Assembly (NCBI GenBank): GCA_009599575.1
Contig: VWND01000067.1
Location: 1,178,001 to 1,242,000 of the forward strand
DNA length: 64,000 nucleotides
Direction of reading: 5' to 3'
Source of the DNA: Blumeriella jaapii
Lineage: Eukaryota; Ascomycota; Leotiomycetes; Helotiales; Drepanopezizaceae
Of this stretch, positions 1 through 11,209 are shown one piece after another. The notes below the pieces were generated by a model. It was not told the DNA's origin, made no database searches, and saw only the letters and a list, made by a program, of their open reading frames with translations. The position numbers were made by a program, and so were the translations under genes. Position 1 is the stretch's first letter. Each line of letters begins with the position of its first letter.

Positions 1-1885
1 AAAATAATAATTGCGCGGTTTATAAAATGTTTTGCTCGAAATTTTTTATCCAAAATGTTACATATCTCAACTTATAATTGTTTCTATAGAAATTACTGTG
101 TTGTAGTACCAACAAAAAGTTGATTTTTTGTTAGCCATTTTAACTCAAACATAATTTTTGTATTATTACTACTGCAAAGAAAATAACGCATTTTTCGATT
201 ATTTATATTTGTTTGTTAATCTGCTAAAAATTTGTTTTTGAAATATTTGATTTTTCAAATTATAGATGTATTTACGTTAAATTAATATAAAAAAAAAAGC
301 AATCTGCGCAGCTCTTTTGTTTATCAAGCAGTTTAGTTTCTGCAAAATATAATAAAGTTTCTTTTTCGGAATCTATTATAAATAGGCTTTCGCTTAAGAA
401 ACCTATCCTACTTGAAACATGAATTTCTTTTTGGCTTATTAAATTTGGAAAACTTTGGATAAAAATAAATCAATTTGTACAATATTTAAAACAAGTTAGA
501 TTTGATTATTTTGAATTAAAACCAATTGCTACGATAAATTACGAATGGCTACTGAATTTTTCGATGTACTTGGAACATGTAGTATTTTATAATGGTTATG
601 CTTTTAGAATTATTATATTAGCTCCGTATACTATTGCAAACGCTTTTAATTATATTTCCGTGTTTCAAAAGCATAGTAGTAATCAACGCAATTGCTATGG
701 TAAAATTAGAGTTTGGCAGTTTTTTTGCTAGGCGTTTGTTTTTTACTCGAAAGACTGCAATTTGAATTTTTGATTCTTTTCAATACATTTCTTTTGAATA
801 TGCCATTTGAAAATCATAAAATCTTTTACGCAAGTTTTTTTATAACTCGGTTATTCTAACAATTCTTAGGCCTAAAACTATAGTAATAATTGCAATAAAA
901 CTTCGATTTCGCGAATTTTAACAAATGCTTGTTTGTTCACTAATAAGTCCTTTTTAAAGTTTGATTTTTTCAAAAACTGTACTTGATTAAACGAATAATC
1001 AAATATTATCGGAAAAAAAATTACAGTTTTGTTGCTTCTGGTTATTTTTACATTCAAAGCATTTGCTGCGCTACAATTAAATCTCTACGATTCTATTAGT
1101 TTTGATTTAATTTCAAGATTTCAATAATTACTTGAGTCTTTTTCTAAGCATACGTATAGTACTTGACAGAAACACTGTTTGAGAAAATACTCGCTTTTCA
1201 GAAAAAAAACTAACATTAACAAGCATTATGCGCATTTTCAATCGAAAATCAATTGTTTCAATTTCTGAGTAAAGCGCAAATAACGAAGCATAATTTACTT
1301 TTCGTCGTTTTTCATAATTTCGGTATGTTCCTTTGGAAAATCGAAGTTTAAAAGTTTTGCCTTAATACATATTAGTTTAACATTAAAAATCATTGTGCGC
1401 AATTATTTAACAATACAAGTAGTTAAACAATTATTATATCATAACGCAATAACTGCGGTCAAAACTACATTTCGTATTTTATAAGATAAACCACTTTTAT
1501 TTTTTAGTAAGAAAATTGCATTTGATTATAGCTAAGATTTATCATATTATCTGCTTTGTTTAAAACTTTTTTTAACATTAAACAGCAAATTAATTAACAA
1601 CTTTTACAATTCGGCCTTTCGACTTCTTACAAAATCTAAATTGATCGTTTTAATATTGCGATTTTAATGAAATTTATTTCTCTGTCAATAAGTTTAGTCA
1701 GCATTATTCAGGTATTTAAAACGTATATATTAAACCTAGCCCTAGATAGATTTTATTATGATACTTTTTTGATTTATTAACGTAAAGTTTTCGGTCTTTG
1801 AAACAAAATTTTAGTTAGAAATATTTTTTGAAAGAAATCGTTTGTATTTGTCCAAAACACAATTTTTTGCTATTATTCCATTGGA
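1..1885. other. AT-rich stretch, no recognisable gene
   Basis: Very AT-rich sequence with stops in all frames and no protein motif I can recognise. From about 1760 it begins to resemble the gag-coding part of element A (near 48320-48400), and from about 1885 the resemblance is clear, so part of this stretch may be the more decayed 5' end of copy C. By analogy with A, the 5' LTR of C should lie near position 475 or below, but no sequence there matches the 299-bp LTR. It may have been lost or mutated beyond recognition. Confidence 0.4.
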
Positions 1886-1989
1886 CGTTTAAAAATTAGT
1901 TTACCGCCGTTAAATAAAAAAACAAAATCAATTGGTCGAAAATTTTTTATACGCGAGTCGCTTTTTTACCAAATCGACCATTTATCAAA

Positions 1990-2250
1990 ATGGTAGATTT
2001 TTTTACAAAAGCGTATTACGAATCCAATCATAGGTACGAAATCGTTAGGATAGGTATTTTACAAACTCTATTTCAGCTTTTCGTTTACGTTTCTTTTTTG
2101 CCGCGCCAAAACGCTTCTTTTGGCGTTTTTTTATTCGATCGGATTATCGACAGCGTTCGTTGCTTATTTTATATTATTAAAAAGGTCAATTTGCACGATT
2201 TTTTACGGGCCGACTTTCGGTTCCATCCAAAGGCTTTTTCAGGCTGGTAG
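1990..2250 (+). pseudogene. gag: gag C-terminal fragment of copy C
   Basis: An 86-codon open stretch whose start (MVDFFTKAYYESN) matches element A near 48565, where the same segment reads FLTKAYYESN. It ends in a segment FHPKAFSGW that matches FYSKTLLGW in A. The region lies between the gag core and the protease in this family. No intact CCHC zinc knuckle is visible in either copy. It is a fragment of a gag polyprotein and is not expected to be functional, because frames on both sides are broken by stops. Confidence 0.7.
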
Positions 2251-2401
2251 GTGTAAACGAAATCGAACCGGCCGAAAATTCGTCCTCCGATAATAATAGT
2301 GAAAATCAAAACTTTTTCTTAAATAATTCCCAAAACGCTTACAAAAAAGTTAAAAATTCTTTTAGTCGGGAAAACGCCCAGACCTAAGCAAAGCTTCTTT
2401 T

Positions 2402-2626
2402 TTGGGCGTCTTGCGCGATATGCGTTACTTTGACGTACGAAAGCTTTTTAGTAGCGATTTATTAATAATCTTCGTTACGCTTATTAAAAATGGCTTTTCG
2501 TATAAAATGAAAGCGCTCGCTGATTTTGAAGCACACGGTTACGCGTTCATCGGTTCGGCGCTGATTAAATTTTTTTTTAACTTTCGATTCAACCTCTTCC
2601 GGTTCTTTTTTTGTAAAAGGGTATAA
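2402..2626 (+). pseudogene. pol: Retropepsin-like protease fragment of copy C
   Basis: A 74-codon frame matching element A at 48985-49150. The core reads ALADFEAHGYAFIGSALI. Retrotransposon aspartic proteases carry an Asp-Ser/Thr-Gly active site (a D-S-G-A block followed by a hydrophobic stretch). Here the block is D-F-E-A, so Ser and Gly are both lost through transitions (Gly to Glu is a G-to-A change). Copy A keeps D-F-G-A. The protein would have processed the Gag-Pol polyprotein; this copy is inactive. Confidence 0.75.
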
Positions 2627-3539
2627 TAGAATTCGTGGCTATTTACTTATATATTTTACGCTTTTTAACTTTATTATTAACAATCGAATAAAATCGTTTA
2701 TTTTTTGTTAAAATATCAATTTCGGAAATTATGATATAATTTAGGAAAAAGTTTGGCTGGCCGAATATTAAGTTTTATTAGATTATAATAAACGCAAACT
2801 TTACTGGCCGAAATTTATTTTTTCACAGCTTTTTACGCTCGTTGTGTTAAGGATTTCTATTTGCATCTTCGAAAAATTAAATTTCGCTATCAAAACGACG
2901 TTATAAAACGTAAAAATAGGTAACTATAACTAATGGTGGCAGATTTACGACGCTATGCGAAGCGTAAAAAGGTCGAATTTTATTCGCGTAGCTAATTTCG
3001 ATAACGACGCTAATAAAATAACTCAAAAAAATACACCAATATTTTTTTAAGCTGCCGATTTTTTTTTGGTTATTTTTATGGTTTTTCTTTTCTTTTCGTC
3101 AGAACAGCTTTTTCGTTTTACGAAAAATAATTATATTAAAAACCGAAGAAAGGTTTCGCCGCGATAGCCTTTCAGTTTGATATAATCGATAATTTAAATA
3201 AACGACTTTTTTGAACCTTTTAAACGACCGATTCGAGAACGAGATTTTTAATCTATTACTTATTTAATTTTCATTTGCCAGATTATTGCATACGCTTTTA
3301 AGCTGATTTTTAGAAAAAAAAAGCAATTGAAATGTTATTAATTTTTTTATACGAATTGAAATCGACAAAATATTAAACGATCTAACTTACAACAGTTTTT
3401 TTTTAATTTAATTTTTTAACTTTTTTGAACGTTTCAAAACTAACGAAATATCGATATCGATCTTTTTAATTAGCTTAGCAGAATTTATTTCGAATAAACA
3501 TTTTTTCGAATTTTTCTTCTCGCGATACAAAGATTTCGA

Positions 3540-4890
3540 ACACGTGTTTTCTAAGGCCGTTAGCAACGAGCTAGCTTTTTACCAGCCTTACGATTATAAA
3601 ATCGAGCTTATAATAAGTAAAAAAAATTAAAATATATCTTTCTGTATAAAATGTCGATTCCGAAACTCGAGATTATTAAGATTTGTTTGCAAAATAATCC
3701 ACACAAAATTTAATCGAATTTTCCACCGCTTTTTTCGCTGTTCTAATGCTTTTTGTTAAAAAACCCGACGGTTTACTACGTTTTTATATCGATTATTGGG
3801 CTTTTAATAACGTTATTCGTAAGAATCGCTATTTTCTTTTTTTTTCGATAAGACTTTTGCTCGTTTTTCGAAAGAGCCAATTTTTACGAAGCTTGATATT
3901 CGTTAAGCTTTTTATAAAATTCGAATGGACCCCGCCAGTAAAAAGCTTACGACGTTTCGTACGCATTACGACGCTTATAAATGCAAAATGCTACTTTTTA
4001 ATTTTACTAATAGACCCGCAATTTATTAACGTTATATAAACGACGTTTTTTTCGATTATTGAAACGATTTTTGCATTATGTACCTGGATAATATTTTCAT
4101 TTATTCGTCCGATCTATTATAATACGTTATATACGTTCGCAAAGTGTTTTAAAAGCTTGCTAACGCTGAATTACAGGCCGATATTCGGAAGTTTAAATTA
4201 AACGTTATTCGGATTTGTTATTTGAGTTTTATTATTTTTATTAAAAGCTTAGAGGTAAATCCAAAAAGGTTTTCGTGGTCGTTTACTGAAAGCTTTCTAC
4301 TATTATAAAAATGTATAAAGCTTTTGGTGTTTGTAACTTTTACCGACGTTTTATGCGAAACTACGGTATAATTGCAAAGCTTTTGGTCCATTTGACTAAG
4401 GCTAACGTTTTTTACAATTTGATTTCTAAGTGTCAAAAAAGCTTCGACCTTTTTATACTAGCTTCTACTATTGCATCAGTTTTATAATATTATAAGTAAA
4501 ACCTTTTTTGCATATTGGAAATTAACGTACTAGACAGCGTAATAGCTTTTGTGTTTTCGCAATTTTATAACGACGATAAGCTTCCAGTCGCTTATTTTAG
4601 CAAAATTATAGTTTTCGCAAAGCTAAACTACGTTATACACGATAAAATAATATTCGCAATCGTAAGATTTCTGAGCAATTTTCGTTCTAAATCAATTCAT
4701 TTAGTTTATTAAATTAAAAAAAATTATTAATTACAAAGCTTTGGAATATTTTATAACTTTTAAACTTCTATTTGTTCGACAAATATGCTAGGCCAAGCTT
4801 CTCGCCGATTATAACTTTTTTATTACGTATAAACCAGTTAAATAAATTTTTTCAGCTTACGTATTAATACTTCGTACGATTGAATTCGAC
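3540..4890 (+). pseudogene. pol: Reverse transcriptase and RNase H remnant of copy C
   Basis: Colinear with A at 50100-51475. At 3746-4039 the RT reads FVKKPDGLLRFYIDYWAFNN, which matches the conserved KPDGSLRFCIDYRAFNN block of A. The catalytic YLDD motif, intact in A, is YLDN at 4081-4092 (a G-to-A change in the last Asp codon). The RNase H part at 4515-4712 keeps AYFSKIIVFAKLNYVIHDK. Many in-frame stops remain in between. The reverse transcriptase would copy element RNA into DNA; loss of the second catalytic Asp and the stops make this a pseudogene. Confidence 0.85.
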
Positions 4891-4918
4891 CGCCAAAACT
4901 TTTTTAGACGCATTTAGA

Positions 4919-4923
4919 GCCTA
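4919..4923. repeat. Target-site duplication of B, left (GCCTA)
   Basis: GCCTA directly before the 5' LTR of B; the same five bases follow its 3' LTR at 21840-21844. Five-base duplications are usual for Ty3/gypsy integrase. Confidence 0.9.
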
Positions 4924-5097
4924 TGTGAGGGGATGGGATAACAGTTCGTTGGTCACGTGGTCCGAAGGTCACGTTGTTGTCACGTGACATCGGAGCCCGC
5001 ACACATTGTATCTTAGACTTCGCGGCATCTTTAACTTAAAACCTCGTAGTTAATGCAAATCATCTACGAACTTTCTGCTCGTTCGCACTCTTTGATA
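4924..5097 (+). repeat. 5' LTR of element B
   Basis: 174 bp, starting TGTGAGGGG and ending TTTGATA, where the 3' copy ends TTGACA. The ends form an imperfect inverted repeat (TGTnAnGGGG). It holds three GTCACGT motifs within about 40 bp, two of them inside CACGTG palindromes. It would supply the promoter and polyadenylation signals of B. Confidence 0.93.
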
Positions 5098-5368
5098 TAT
5101 TGACTACCAAACCCCTTTTAACACCCTTATTTCAGCCTTTGAGCTGAAAAAGCCTGCTAATTTTGTTTTGCCTTTGCGCATACAATTAACAAACCTTATC
5201 GCGATAACGACCTTTACAATCTTTTAAAAATAACCTTCACGATTTTTACGAAACTACGAAACGATAATCCTTTCTGATATAAAATTTATATTTAAAAAAC
5301 TCTATTCTGCTTCTGCCTACATCCCGGAACGAAATACATTTTACGCTTTTTTTTTAACGGGCATCAAA

Positions 5369-6247
5369 ATGTCGGACCTTCCCAAATTGTCGGAATTCTT
5401 TAAATATCTTATTTTAAAGCTTTTTAAATACCCCGACCAAGTCGCCGCCGCTCTGATCGCTAATACAAAAGCCTGCTTCCGCGAAATCTTCGATATTTTC
5501 GCCTACGCGGTAAAACAGAACGATATAATGGTATTATTTAAGGCCAAACTGATTGATTAAGCTCAAAAGCTGGATATTCAGACGATATAATATTAAAAAG
5601 AAAAAGCGTTTTAAAAGAAAATGATTTAAAACTTCGAAGCCGAATTTGCCAACTTCCGAAGATAACCTTCTACCAATCAAAATATATTAAACACCGAGAG
5701 AAAAACACCTGCTTTTCCCGATCCCGATAAATTTACTGGTTCGGATGGCACTGAGAACGTTATAAAGCATTTCACCACTTTTTTTTAAAATATAATTCTG
5801 AAGCTTCGTTTTAATTAAAACTGATATGCGACCGAATAGGATCGTATAAGCTATTTTTTCTCCCGCCTTTTCGATACAGCCAGAAGTGCTTTACAAAAAA
5901 GCTTACGTACGGACGGTATTTTTTTTTATTTGATTATTGCAAAAATGATCCAAGTCTTATAATAATCGTTCGGTGTTTTTAATTAATAAGCAGATGCATT
6001 TAAAAAAATTCTGTCTTTTAAGCAAAGCAATTAATTTTTATTTATCTTTTTCTTCACCTGGCTGGAAATTAAAAGTTATACTAAGTTTAATAACGAAGCT
6101 GCTATCGCAATTTTACGCGAAGCTTTTTATTTTGATATTATTACTCGTTTGTCGTATATCAACTTTTCCGATTTAAAAACCGATTTTATTGGTTTCTGCG
6201 CCCAGGTGCGCGAAACCGATACCGTTTTTCGACAATTAAACCTTAAT
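5369..6247 (+). pseudogene. gag: gag of element B, N-terminal and core part
   Basis: Begins with an ATG at 5369 (MSDLPKLSEFFKYLILK). Although broken by stops, the order of blocks is that of Ty3/gypsy Gag: an N-terminal helical part, a region near 5720-5760 reading D-K-F-T-G-S-D-G in the best frame, a central capsid-like part, and a C-terminal part at 6149-6247 (SYINFSDLKTDFIGFCAQVR). The frame is cut at 6248-6249 by insertion of D1 and continues at 8762. Removing D1 with one TA keeps the frame open. Gag would form the capsid of the retrotransposon particle. Confidence 0.75.
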
Positions 6248-6273
6248 TACTTAGGGGCGCCTGTGGGTGGGAT

Positions 6274-6357
6274 TACAACCGATTTAACACCGAGTCAAAT
6301 CCGAGTTAACACTTGGCGTAAAATTAACTCCGAGTATAATCAGAGTTAACACGCGAT
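6274..6357. repeat. Left subterminal repeats of D1
   Basis: Repeated units of the type AACACCGAGTcAAATCCGAGTTAACAC and ACTCCGAGTATAATCAGAGTT. They are degenerate versions of the ACCGATTATAATCGGT palindromes at the right end. The block is almost identical in D2 (10058-10142). Confidence 0.75.
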
Positions 6358-6499
6358 TAAATGAAAATTAATTTTAGTGTTATTAAAGATTAATAAGTAG
6401 AATAGGTTGTGTATTAATTTAAAGCTTTGAGAAAAATACAAATCTTATACGAATTTGTTGTAATTCTATTATTACCTTTTATCTACGCTTTTATTAATA

Positions 6500-7578
6500 C
6501 CACTTCGCTGCTAACACCACCTCGCTGCCACCACCTCGTCGCCACCACCACCACCACCACCACCATCACTACCACCACCACCACCACCACCACCACCACT
6601 ACTACCACCATCTCGCTCGCCACCACCTCGCTGCCACCACCTCGCTGCCACCATTTCGCTGCCACCACTACTACTACTACTACCACCACTACCATCACTA
6701 CCACTATTACCATCACTACCATCACTACCACCACTACTACCATCACCACCACTATTATCACTACCACCATCATCTCGCTGCCACCACTTCGCTGCCACCA
6801 CCTCGCTGCCACCATTTCGCTGCCACCATTTCGCTGCCACCATCTCGCTGCCACCATCTCGCTGCCACCACCTCGCTGCCACCACCTCGTCGCCACCACC
6901 ACTACTACTATTACCACCACTACCACCATTACCACCACCACCACCACTATCACCACTACCACCACCACCTCGCTGCCACCACCTCGCTGCTACCACCTCG
7001 CTGCCACCACTTCGCTGCCCACCACTACTACTACTACTACCACCATTACCACCACTACCACCATTACTCCACCACCCACCACTACCACTACTACCACCAC
7101 TACCACCACTACCACCATTACCACCACTACCACCACTACCACCATTACCACCACTACCACCACTACCACCACTACCACCACTACCACCACTATCACCACC
7201 ACCACCATTACCACCACCACCACCACTATCACCACTACCACCACCACCTCGCTGCCACCACCTCGCTGCCACCACCTCGCTGCCACCACCTCGCTGCCAC
7301 CACCTCGCTGCCACCACCTCGCTGCCACCACCTCGCTGCCACCACCTCGCTGCCACCACCTCGCTGCCACCATCACCACCACCACCACTACCATTACTAC
7401 TACCACCACTACCATCATTACCACCATTACCACCACTACCACCATTACTATCATTACCACCACTACCACCACTACCACCACTACCATTACTACCACCACT
7501 ACCACCACTACCACCACTACCACCACTATCACCACCACCACCATTATCACCACTACCACTACTACTATTATTATTATT
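6500..7578. repeat. C-rich minisatellite and ACC/ACT array, left arm of D1
   Basis: Alternating blocks of the 14-bp unit CGCTGCCACCACCT and trinucleotide runs of ACC, ACT and ATC. Because 14 is not a multiple of 3, three units (42 bp) encode a repeated 14-residue peptide in every open frame. The apparent long proteins here, on both strands (for example runs of Val, of Gly/Ser, or VAARWWQRGGGSEV), are artefacts of the repeats. In the ACC runs, many units have become ACT, the change expected when C before A mutates to T. Confidence 0.92.
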
Positions 7579-7612
7579 TCGCTAATACTATTTTGCTAGA
7601 AAAATAACGAAA

Positions 7613-7652
7613 AGCCGAACAGCCGAACAGCCGAATAGCCGAACAGCCGAAT
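7613..7652. repeat. AGCCGAAC tandem repeats in the loop of D1
   Basis: Five copies of an 8-bp unit AGCCGAAC (two with final T), between the two inverted arms. The same spacer occurs in D2 at 11095-11134. Confidence 0.85.
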
Positions 7653-7668
7653 AAGCTGGGTAATTACA

Positions 7669-8215
7669 ATGGTAGCAGCGAGGTGATAGCAGCGAGGTGG
7701 TGGCAGCGAGGTGGTGGCAGCGAGATGATGGTGGTAGTGATAATAGTGGTGGTGATGGTGGTAGTGGTGGTAGTGGTGGTAGTGATAGTAGTGGTGGTAA
7801 TAGTGGTAGTAATGGTAGTGGTGGTAGTGGTGGTAATGATAGTAATGGTGGTAGTGGTGGTAATGGTGGTAATGATGGTAGTGGTGGTAGTAGTAATGGT
7901 AGTGGTGGTGGGTGGGTGATGGTGGCAGCGAGGTGGTGGCAGCGAGGTGGTGGCAGCGAGGTGGTGGCAGCGAGGTGGTGGCAGCGAGGTGGTGGCAGCG
8001 AGGTGGTGGCAGCGAGGTGGTGGCAGCGAGGTGGTGGCAGCGAGGTGGTGGCAGCGAGGTGGTGGTGGTAGTGGTGATAGTGGTGGTGGTGGTGGTAATG
8101 GTGGTAGTGGTGGTAATAGTAGTAGTGGTGGTGGCGACGAGGTGGTGGCAGCGAGGTGGTGGTGGTGGTGGCAGCGAGGTGGTGGCAGCGAGGTGATGGC
8201 AGCGAGGTAGTGTTA
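7669..8215. repeat. G-rich minisatellite array, right arm of D1
   Basis: GGT/AGT/AAT trinucleotides and about ten consecutive copies of AGGTGGTGGCAGCG (7920-8060), the exact reverse complement of the left-arm unit. The arms could pair as a large hairpin or cruciform. The G-rich strand has many GG pairs spaced for possible quadruplex formation (inference). Confidence 0.92.
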
Positions 8216-8338
8216 GCGGAAATATTATTCAGTGTAGTATTAAATAAACGTGGTTTAATATAAGATTTTTAATTTAAATTCGAAAAGTTTGGTATATATT
8301 AAATATCGATTTAATTTAGTTGTATAGATTTGTTTCGG

Positions 8339-8745
8339 TATTAACACCGAGTATAATCGGTGTTAACACCGAGTATAATCGGTGTTAACACCGAGTATAA
8401 TCGGTAGTAATACCGATTATATTCGGTACTACCGATTATACTCGGTGTTAAATCGTCACATCGATGTAAGAGTAAACCGCGCCACTTCGGTGTTAACACC
8501 GATTAGCAACCGATTATACTCGGTTTTAAAACCGATTATACACCGATTATAATCGGTTATAAAACCGATTATAATCGATTATAATCGAATTAAAACCGGT
8601 TATAATCGGTGTATAATCGATTATAATCGGTGTATAATCGGTTTTGAAACCGATTACAATCGGTGTATACCCGGTTTTAAAACCGATTATAATCGGTGTA
8701 TACCCGGTTTTGCAACCGGGTATAATCGGTTGTGATCCGACCCTA
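8339..8745. repeat. Right subterminal palindromic repeats of D1
   Basis: A ladder of short palindromes built on ACCGATTATAATCGGT, GTTAACACCGAGTATAATCGG and CCCGGTTTTnnAACCGGG. Each unit can fold on itself, and the units are repeated every 20-35 bp. D2 has the same block at 11894-12240 with fewer units. Such subterminal arrays are often transposase-binding or replication-associated sites, but nothing here shows which. Confidence 0.8.
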
Positions 8746-8761
8746 GATAAGCCGTACGGTA

Positions 8762-9080
8762 TTATAAAACAAAAGGCCGCCACGTAAAAATAATTTTTTT
8801 TTTATTTCCGCATTTAAGACTATTACTACGACTATTATCCAAAGCGATTTTATAAACCTTAGCGCCATTTAAACTAAAATAATCATTTGGATCGCAGCTA
8901 ATATAACGAAAAACAAACGTCCAGTAAAAAATACCGAAAAGCTAGCTCGCCGAATCTATCTTTTTATTAATAATTTCTGCTTATAGTATGCTAGCGATAA
9001 ACACCGAGCTGCTGACTGCCCCGATTTCCTTTGAGTTAAAAAGGCTAAAGCCGAGGCAAAAAAGTCGGGAAACTGACTGT
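8762..9080 (+). pseudogene. gag: gag C-terminus of element B with CCHC zinc knuckle remnant
   Basis: Continuation of B gag after D1. At 8978-9019 the frame reads C-L-stop-Y-A-S-D-K-H-R-A-A-D-C, which fits the C-x2-C-x4-H-x4-C nucleocapsid knuckle except that the second Cys is now Tyr (a G-to-A change in the Cys codon). A lysine-rich tail follows. The knuckle would bind element RNA during packaging. Confidence 0.8.
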
Positions 9081-9108
9081 TTCTGATAATTATTACTATT
9101 AGAAACCC

Positions 9109-9483
9109 TTGAAAAATAAATTGGAGTTATCTGCTTTAAACGGCGTTTCGAAACCATATTTAATATTGCCTTATATTATAACTATTAATAATACATATAT
9201 CAAAATCTATTTTTTAAACGATTCCGGAATTACCGATAATTTTATTAATTATTTTTTCGTGCAACACTACGAATTAACTTTTATTTTACTTATTAATCTA
9301 CGTAAACTTATCGTGGTTAACGGTCGCTTTTTTATACACGGCGACGTTATTCACCAAATCTTTTTTTATATTAAAATAACCAGCTATATCGAACTAATTA
9401 CAGCTTTTATTACAAAACTAAGAAAATACGATTTTATTCTAGGAAAATCTTGGCTCCGAAAACATAACCCTTATGTTAACTGA
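9109..9483 (+). pseudogene. pol: Aspartic protease region of element B
   Basis: A 124-codon open stretch. Around residues 38-48 it reads FLNDSGITDNFIN, keeping the Asp-Ser-Gly catalytic triad of retropepsins, followed by the expected hydrophobic flap-containing part and the block DFILGKSWLRKHNP, a variant of the LG.pWL..h.P motif seen at the end of Ty3/gypsy proteases. This domain looks chemically intact, but upstream and downstream frames are interrupted. The protease would release Gag and Pol proteins. RT follows after about 370 bp. Confidence 0.85.
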
Positions 9484-9852
9484 ACCAAAAACACTTTTTG
9501 TTTCAATTTAGACTTTTGCCGTACGAATTGCTTACTTCAGCATTTTTATCAATTGGCTATTTCAGGCCTAGTTCAGAAACGCCACTTTTACAAAATAATC
9601 GTTCAACCAGCTACATCTCGTCGTACAGAAGCCGCTGTTTTTACCATTTTAGCCTTTTAATCCGGAGTAGAGGTATTTTCAGCCTTTTTATACGAAATCA
9701 ATTAATAATTACAAAAGCTCGGCGCCGTAGCAGATAAAAATTAACTATCATCTGAAGTCGATTAATTATATAAAAACGAGCTTTCTCAAACTGAACGACA
9801 ACGCTTATCAGCCAACTTTTACCTCGCCGGAGCTTTTTTAAAAGATATTCGT

Positions 9853-10033
9853 TTGGCTTTTCAAATCAAACCGCCAATCGATTTCCGAATAAAACTTTTT
9901 CGATACTACCACTATTATTTGGCCGCTTTTGATTTTATTAAAGCCGATAAACTTGCATTTTATAAAAAAAGCGTTGATTATACGATAGAACTACGATTTA
10001 AAGCTATTTTTTTATATGGCTTTTTGTATAATA
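9853..10033 (+). pseudogene. pol: RT N-terminal segment of element B
   Basis: Reads FRYYHYYLAAFDFIKADKLAF and then ELRFKAIFLYGFLYN, matching the lead-in of Ty3/gypsy RT (a Y-D-H-x-I-E-L block followed by P-x-G-P-L-Y-N) with Pro codons turned to Leu, Phe or Ser. The frame is cut directly after Leu-Tyr-Asn by D2. Removing D2 with one TA gives Tyr-Asn-Ile-Leu-Ile-Asn-Glu-Phe in frame, the usual position of L-S-x-x-E-L. Confidence 0.85.
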
Positions 10034-10263
10034 CTTAGGGGCGCCTGTGGATGGGATTACAACCGATTTAACACCGAGTCAAATCCGAGTTAACACTTGG
10101 CGTAAAATTAACTCCGAGTATAATCAGAGTTAACACGCGATTAATTGAAAATTAATCTTAGTATTATTAAAGATTAATAGGTACGATAAGTTGTATAAAA
10201 ATTCAAAGCTTCGAGAAAAATACAAATCTTATACGAATCTGTTATTACACTTTATCAACGCTT

Positions 10264-11060
10264 TTATTAACACCACCTCGCCGCCACCACCTCGTCGCCA
10301 CAACCACCACCACCATCACCACCACTACCACCACTACCACCACTACCACTATTACCACTACTATTACCACTACCACTATTACCACTACTACTATCATTTT
10401 GCTGCCACCACCTCGCTGCCACCACCTCGCCGCCACCACCTCGTCGCCACCACCACCACCACCATCACCACCACCACTACCACCACTACCACCACTACCA
10501 CCACTACCATTACCACTACCACTATTACCACTACTACTATCATTTTGCTGCCACCACCTCGCTGCCACCACCTCGCTGCCACCACCTCGCCGCCACCACC
10601 TCGTCGCCACCATCACCACCACCACTACCACCACTACCACCACTACCACCACTACCACCATTACCACCACTACCACCACTACCATTACTACCACCACCAC
10701 CTCGCTGCCACCACCTCGCTGCCACCACCTCGCTGCCACCACCTCGCTGCCACCACCTCGTCGCCACCACCTCGTCGCCACCATCACCACCACCACTACC
10801 ACCACTACCATTACCACTACCACTATTACCACTACTACTATCATTTTGCTGCCACCACCTCGCTGCCACCACCTCGCTGCCACCACCTCGCTGCTATCAC
10901 CTCGTCGCCACCACTACTACCACTATTACCACCACTACCATCACTACCACCACTACCATCATTACCACCACCACCATCATTACCACCACTACCACCACTA
11001 CCACCACTACTATCACTACCACTATTACTACTACTACCACCATTATTATTATTAATTATT
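10264..11060. repeat. C-rich minisatellite array, left arm of D2
   Basis: Same unit as in D1 (CGCTGCCACCACCT) plus ACC/ACT/ATC runs and a CGCCGCCACCACCTCGT variant. A segment ending ACTACTATCATTTTG and leading into the 14-mers recurs three times, a higher-order repeat. Confidence 0.9.
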
Positions 11061-11209
11061 TCGCTAATACTATTTTGCTAGAAAAATAACGAAAAGCCGA
11101 ACAGCCGAACAGCCGAATCGCCGAACAGCCGAATAAACTGGGTAATTATAATACTGGCAAAAAGATGATGGTGATAATAATAATAATAGTGATGATAGTG
11201 ATAATGGTG

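Larger units (their letters stand above)
1885..4923 (+). mobile_element. Copy C (5' part), RIP-decayed Ty3/gypsy chromovirus
   Basis: This is the first half of a family-1 Ty3/gypsy element, colinear with A at 48470-51490. It carries remnants of gag, protease, reverse transcriptase and RNase H in that order. It stops at 4923 where element B begins, and resumes at 21840 after B. The duplicated 5 bp GCCTA at 4919-4923 and 21840-21844 is the target site of B. Joining across B matches A, which reads GCCTGC at the same place. Differences from A are mostly C/T and G/A, and many codons are now stops. Confidence 0.9.
6250..8759 (+). mobile_element. Foldback minisatellite transposon D1
   Basis: A 2510-bp insertion in B gag, flanked by TA at 6248-6249 and 8760-8761. 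It shares its ends with D2 (left CTTAGGGGCGCCTG, right GATAAGCCGTACGG). The ends form a weak terminal inverted repeat that both read GGGTnGGATnACAACCGATT about 15 bases in. Inside are subterminal palindromic repeats, a CCA/CGCTGCC-rich half (about 6500-7578), a short spacer of AGCCGAAC repeats, and a GGT/GGCAGCG-rich half (about 7669-8215) that is the reverse complement of the first. No transposase is visible. The TA duplication suggests mobilisation by a Tc1/mariner-type enzyme; that is inference. Confidence 0.85.

Noticed and set aside
6250..6260. CTTAGGGG at the D ends as telomere-like repeat
   Set aside because: Only one unit, not repeated, and identical ends occur inside another element.
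6427..7599. A 390-codon Thr/His-rich frame, and long Val- or Gly/Ser-rich frames on the other strand
   Set aside because: They follow the repeats exactly, exist in several frames on both strands, and have no domain. They are read-through of minisatellite DNA, not genes.
7920..8060. Regular repeats that might be taken for a CRISPR array
   Set aside because: The units are 14 bp and contiguous, with no unique spacers and no cas genes; the setting is eukaryotic.
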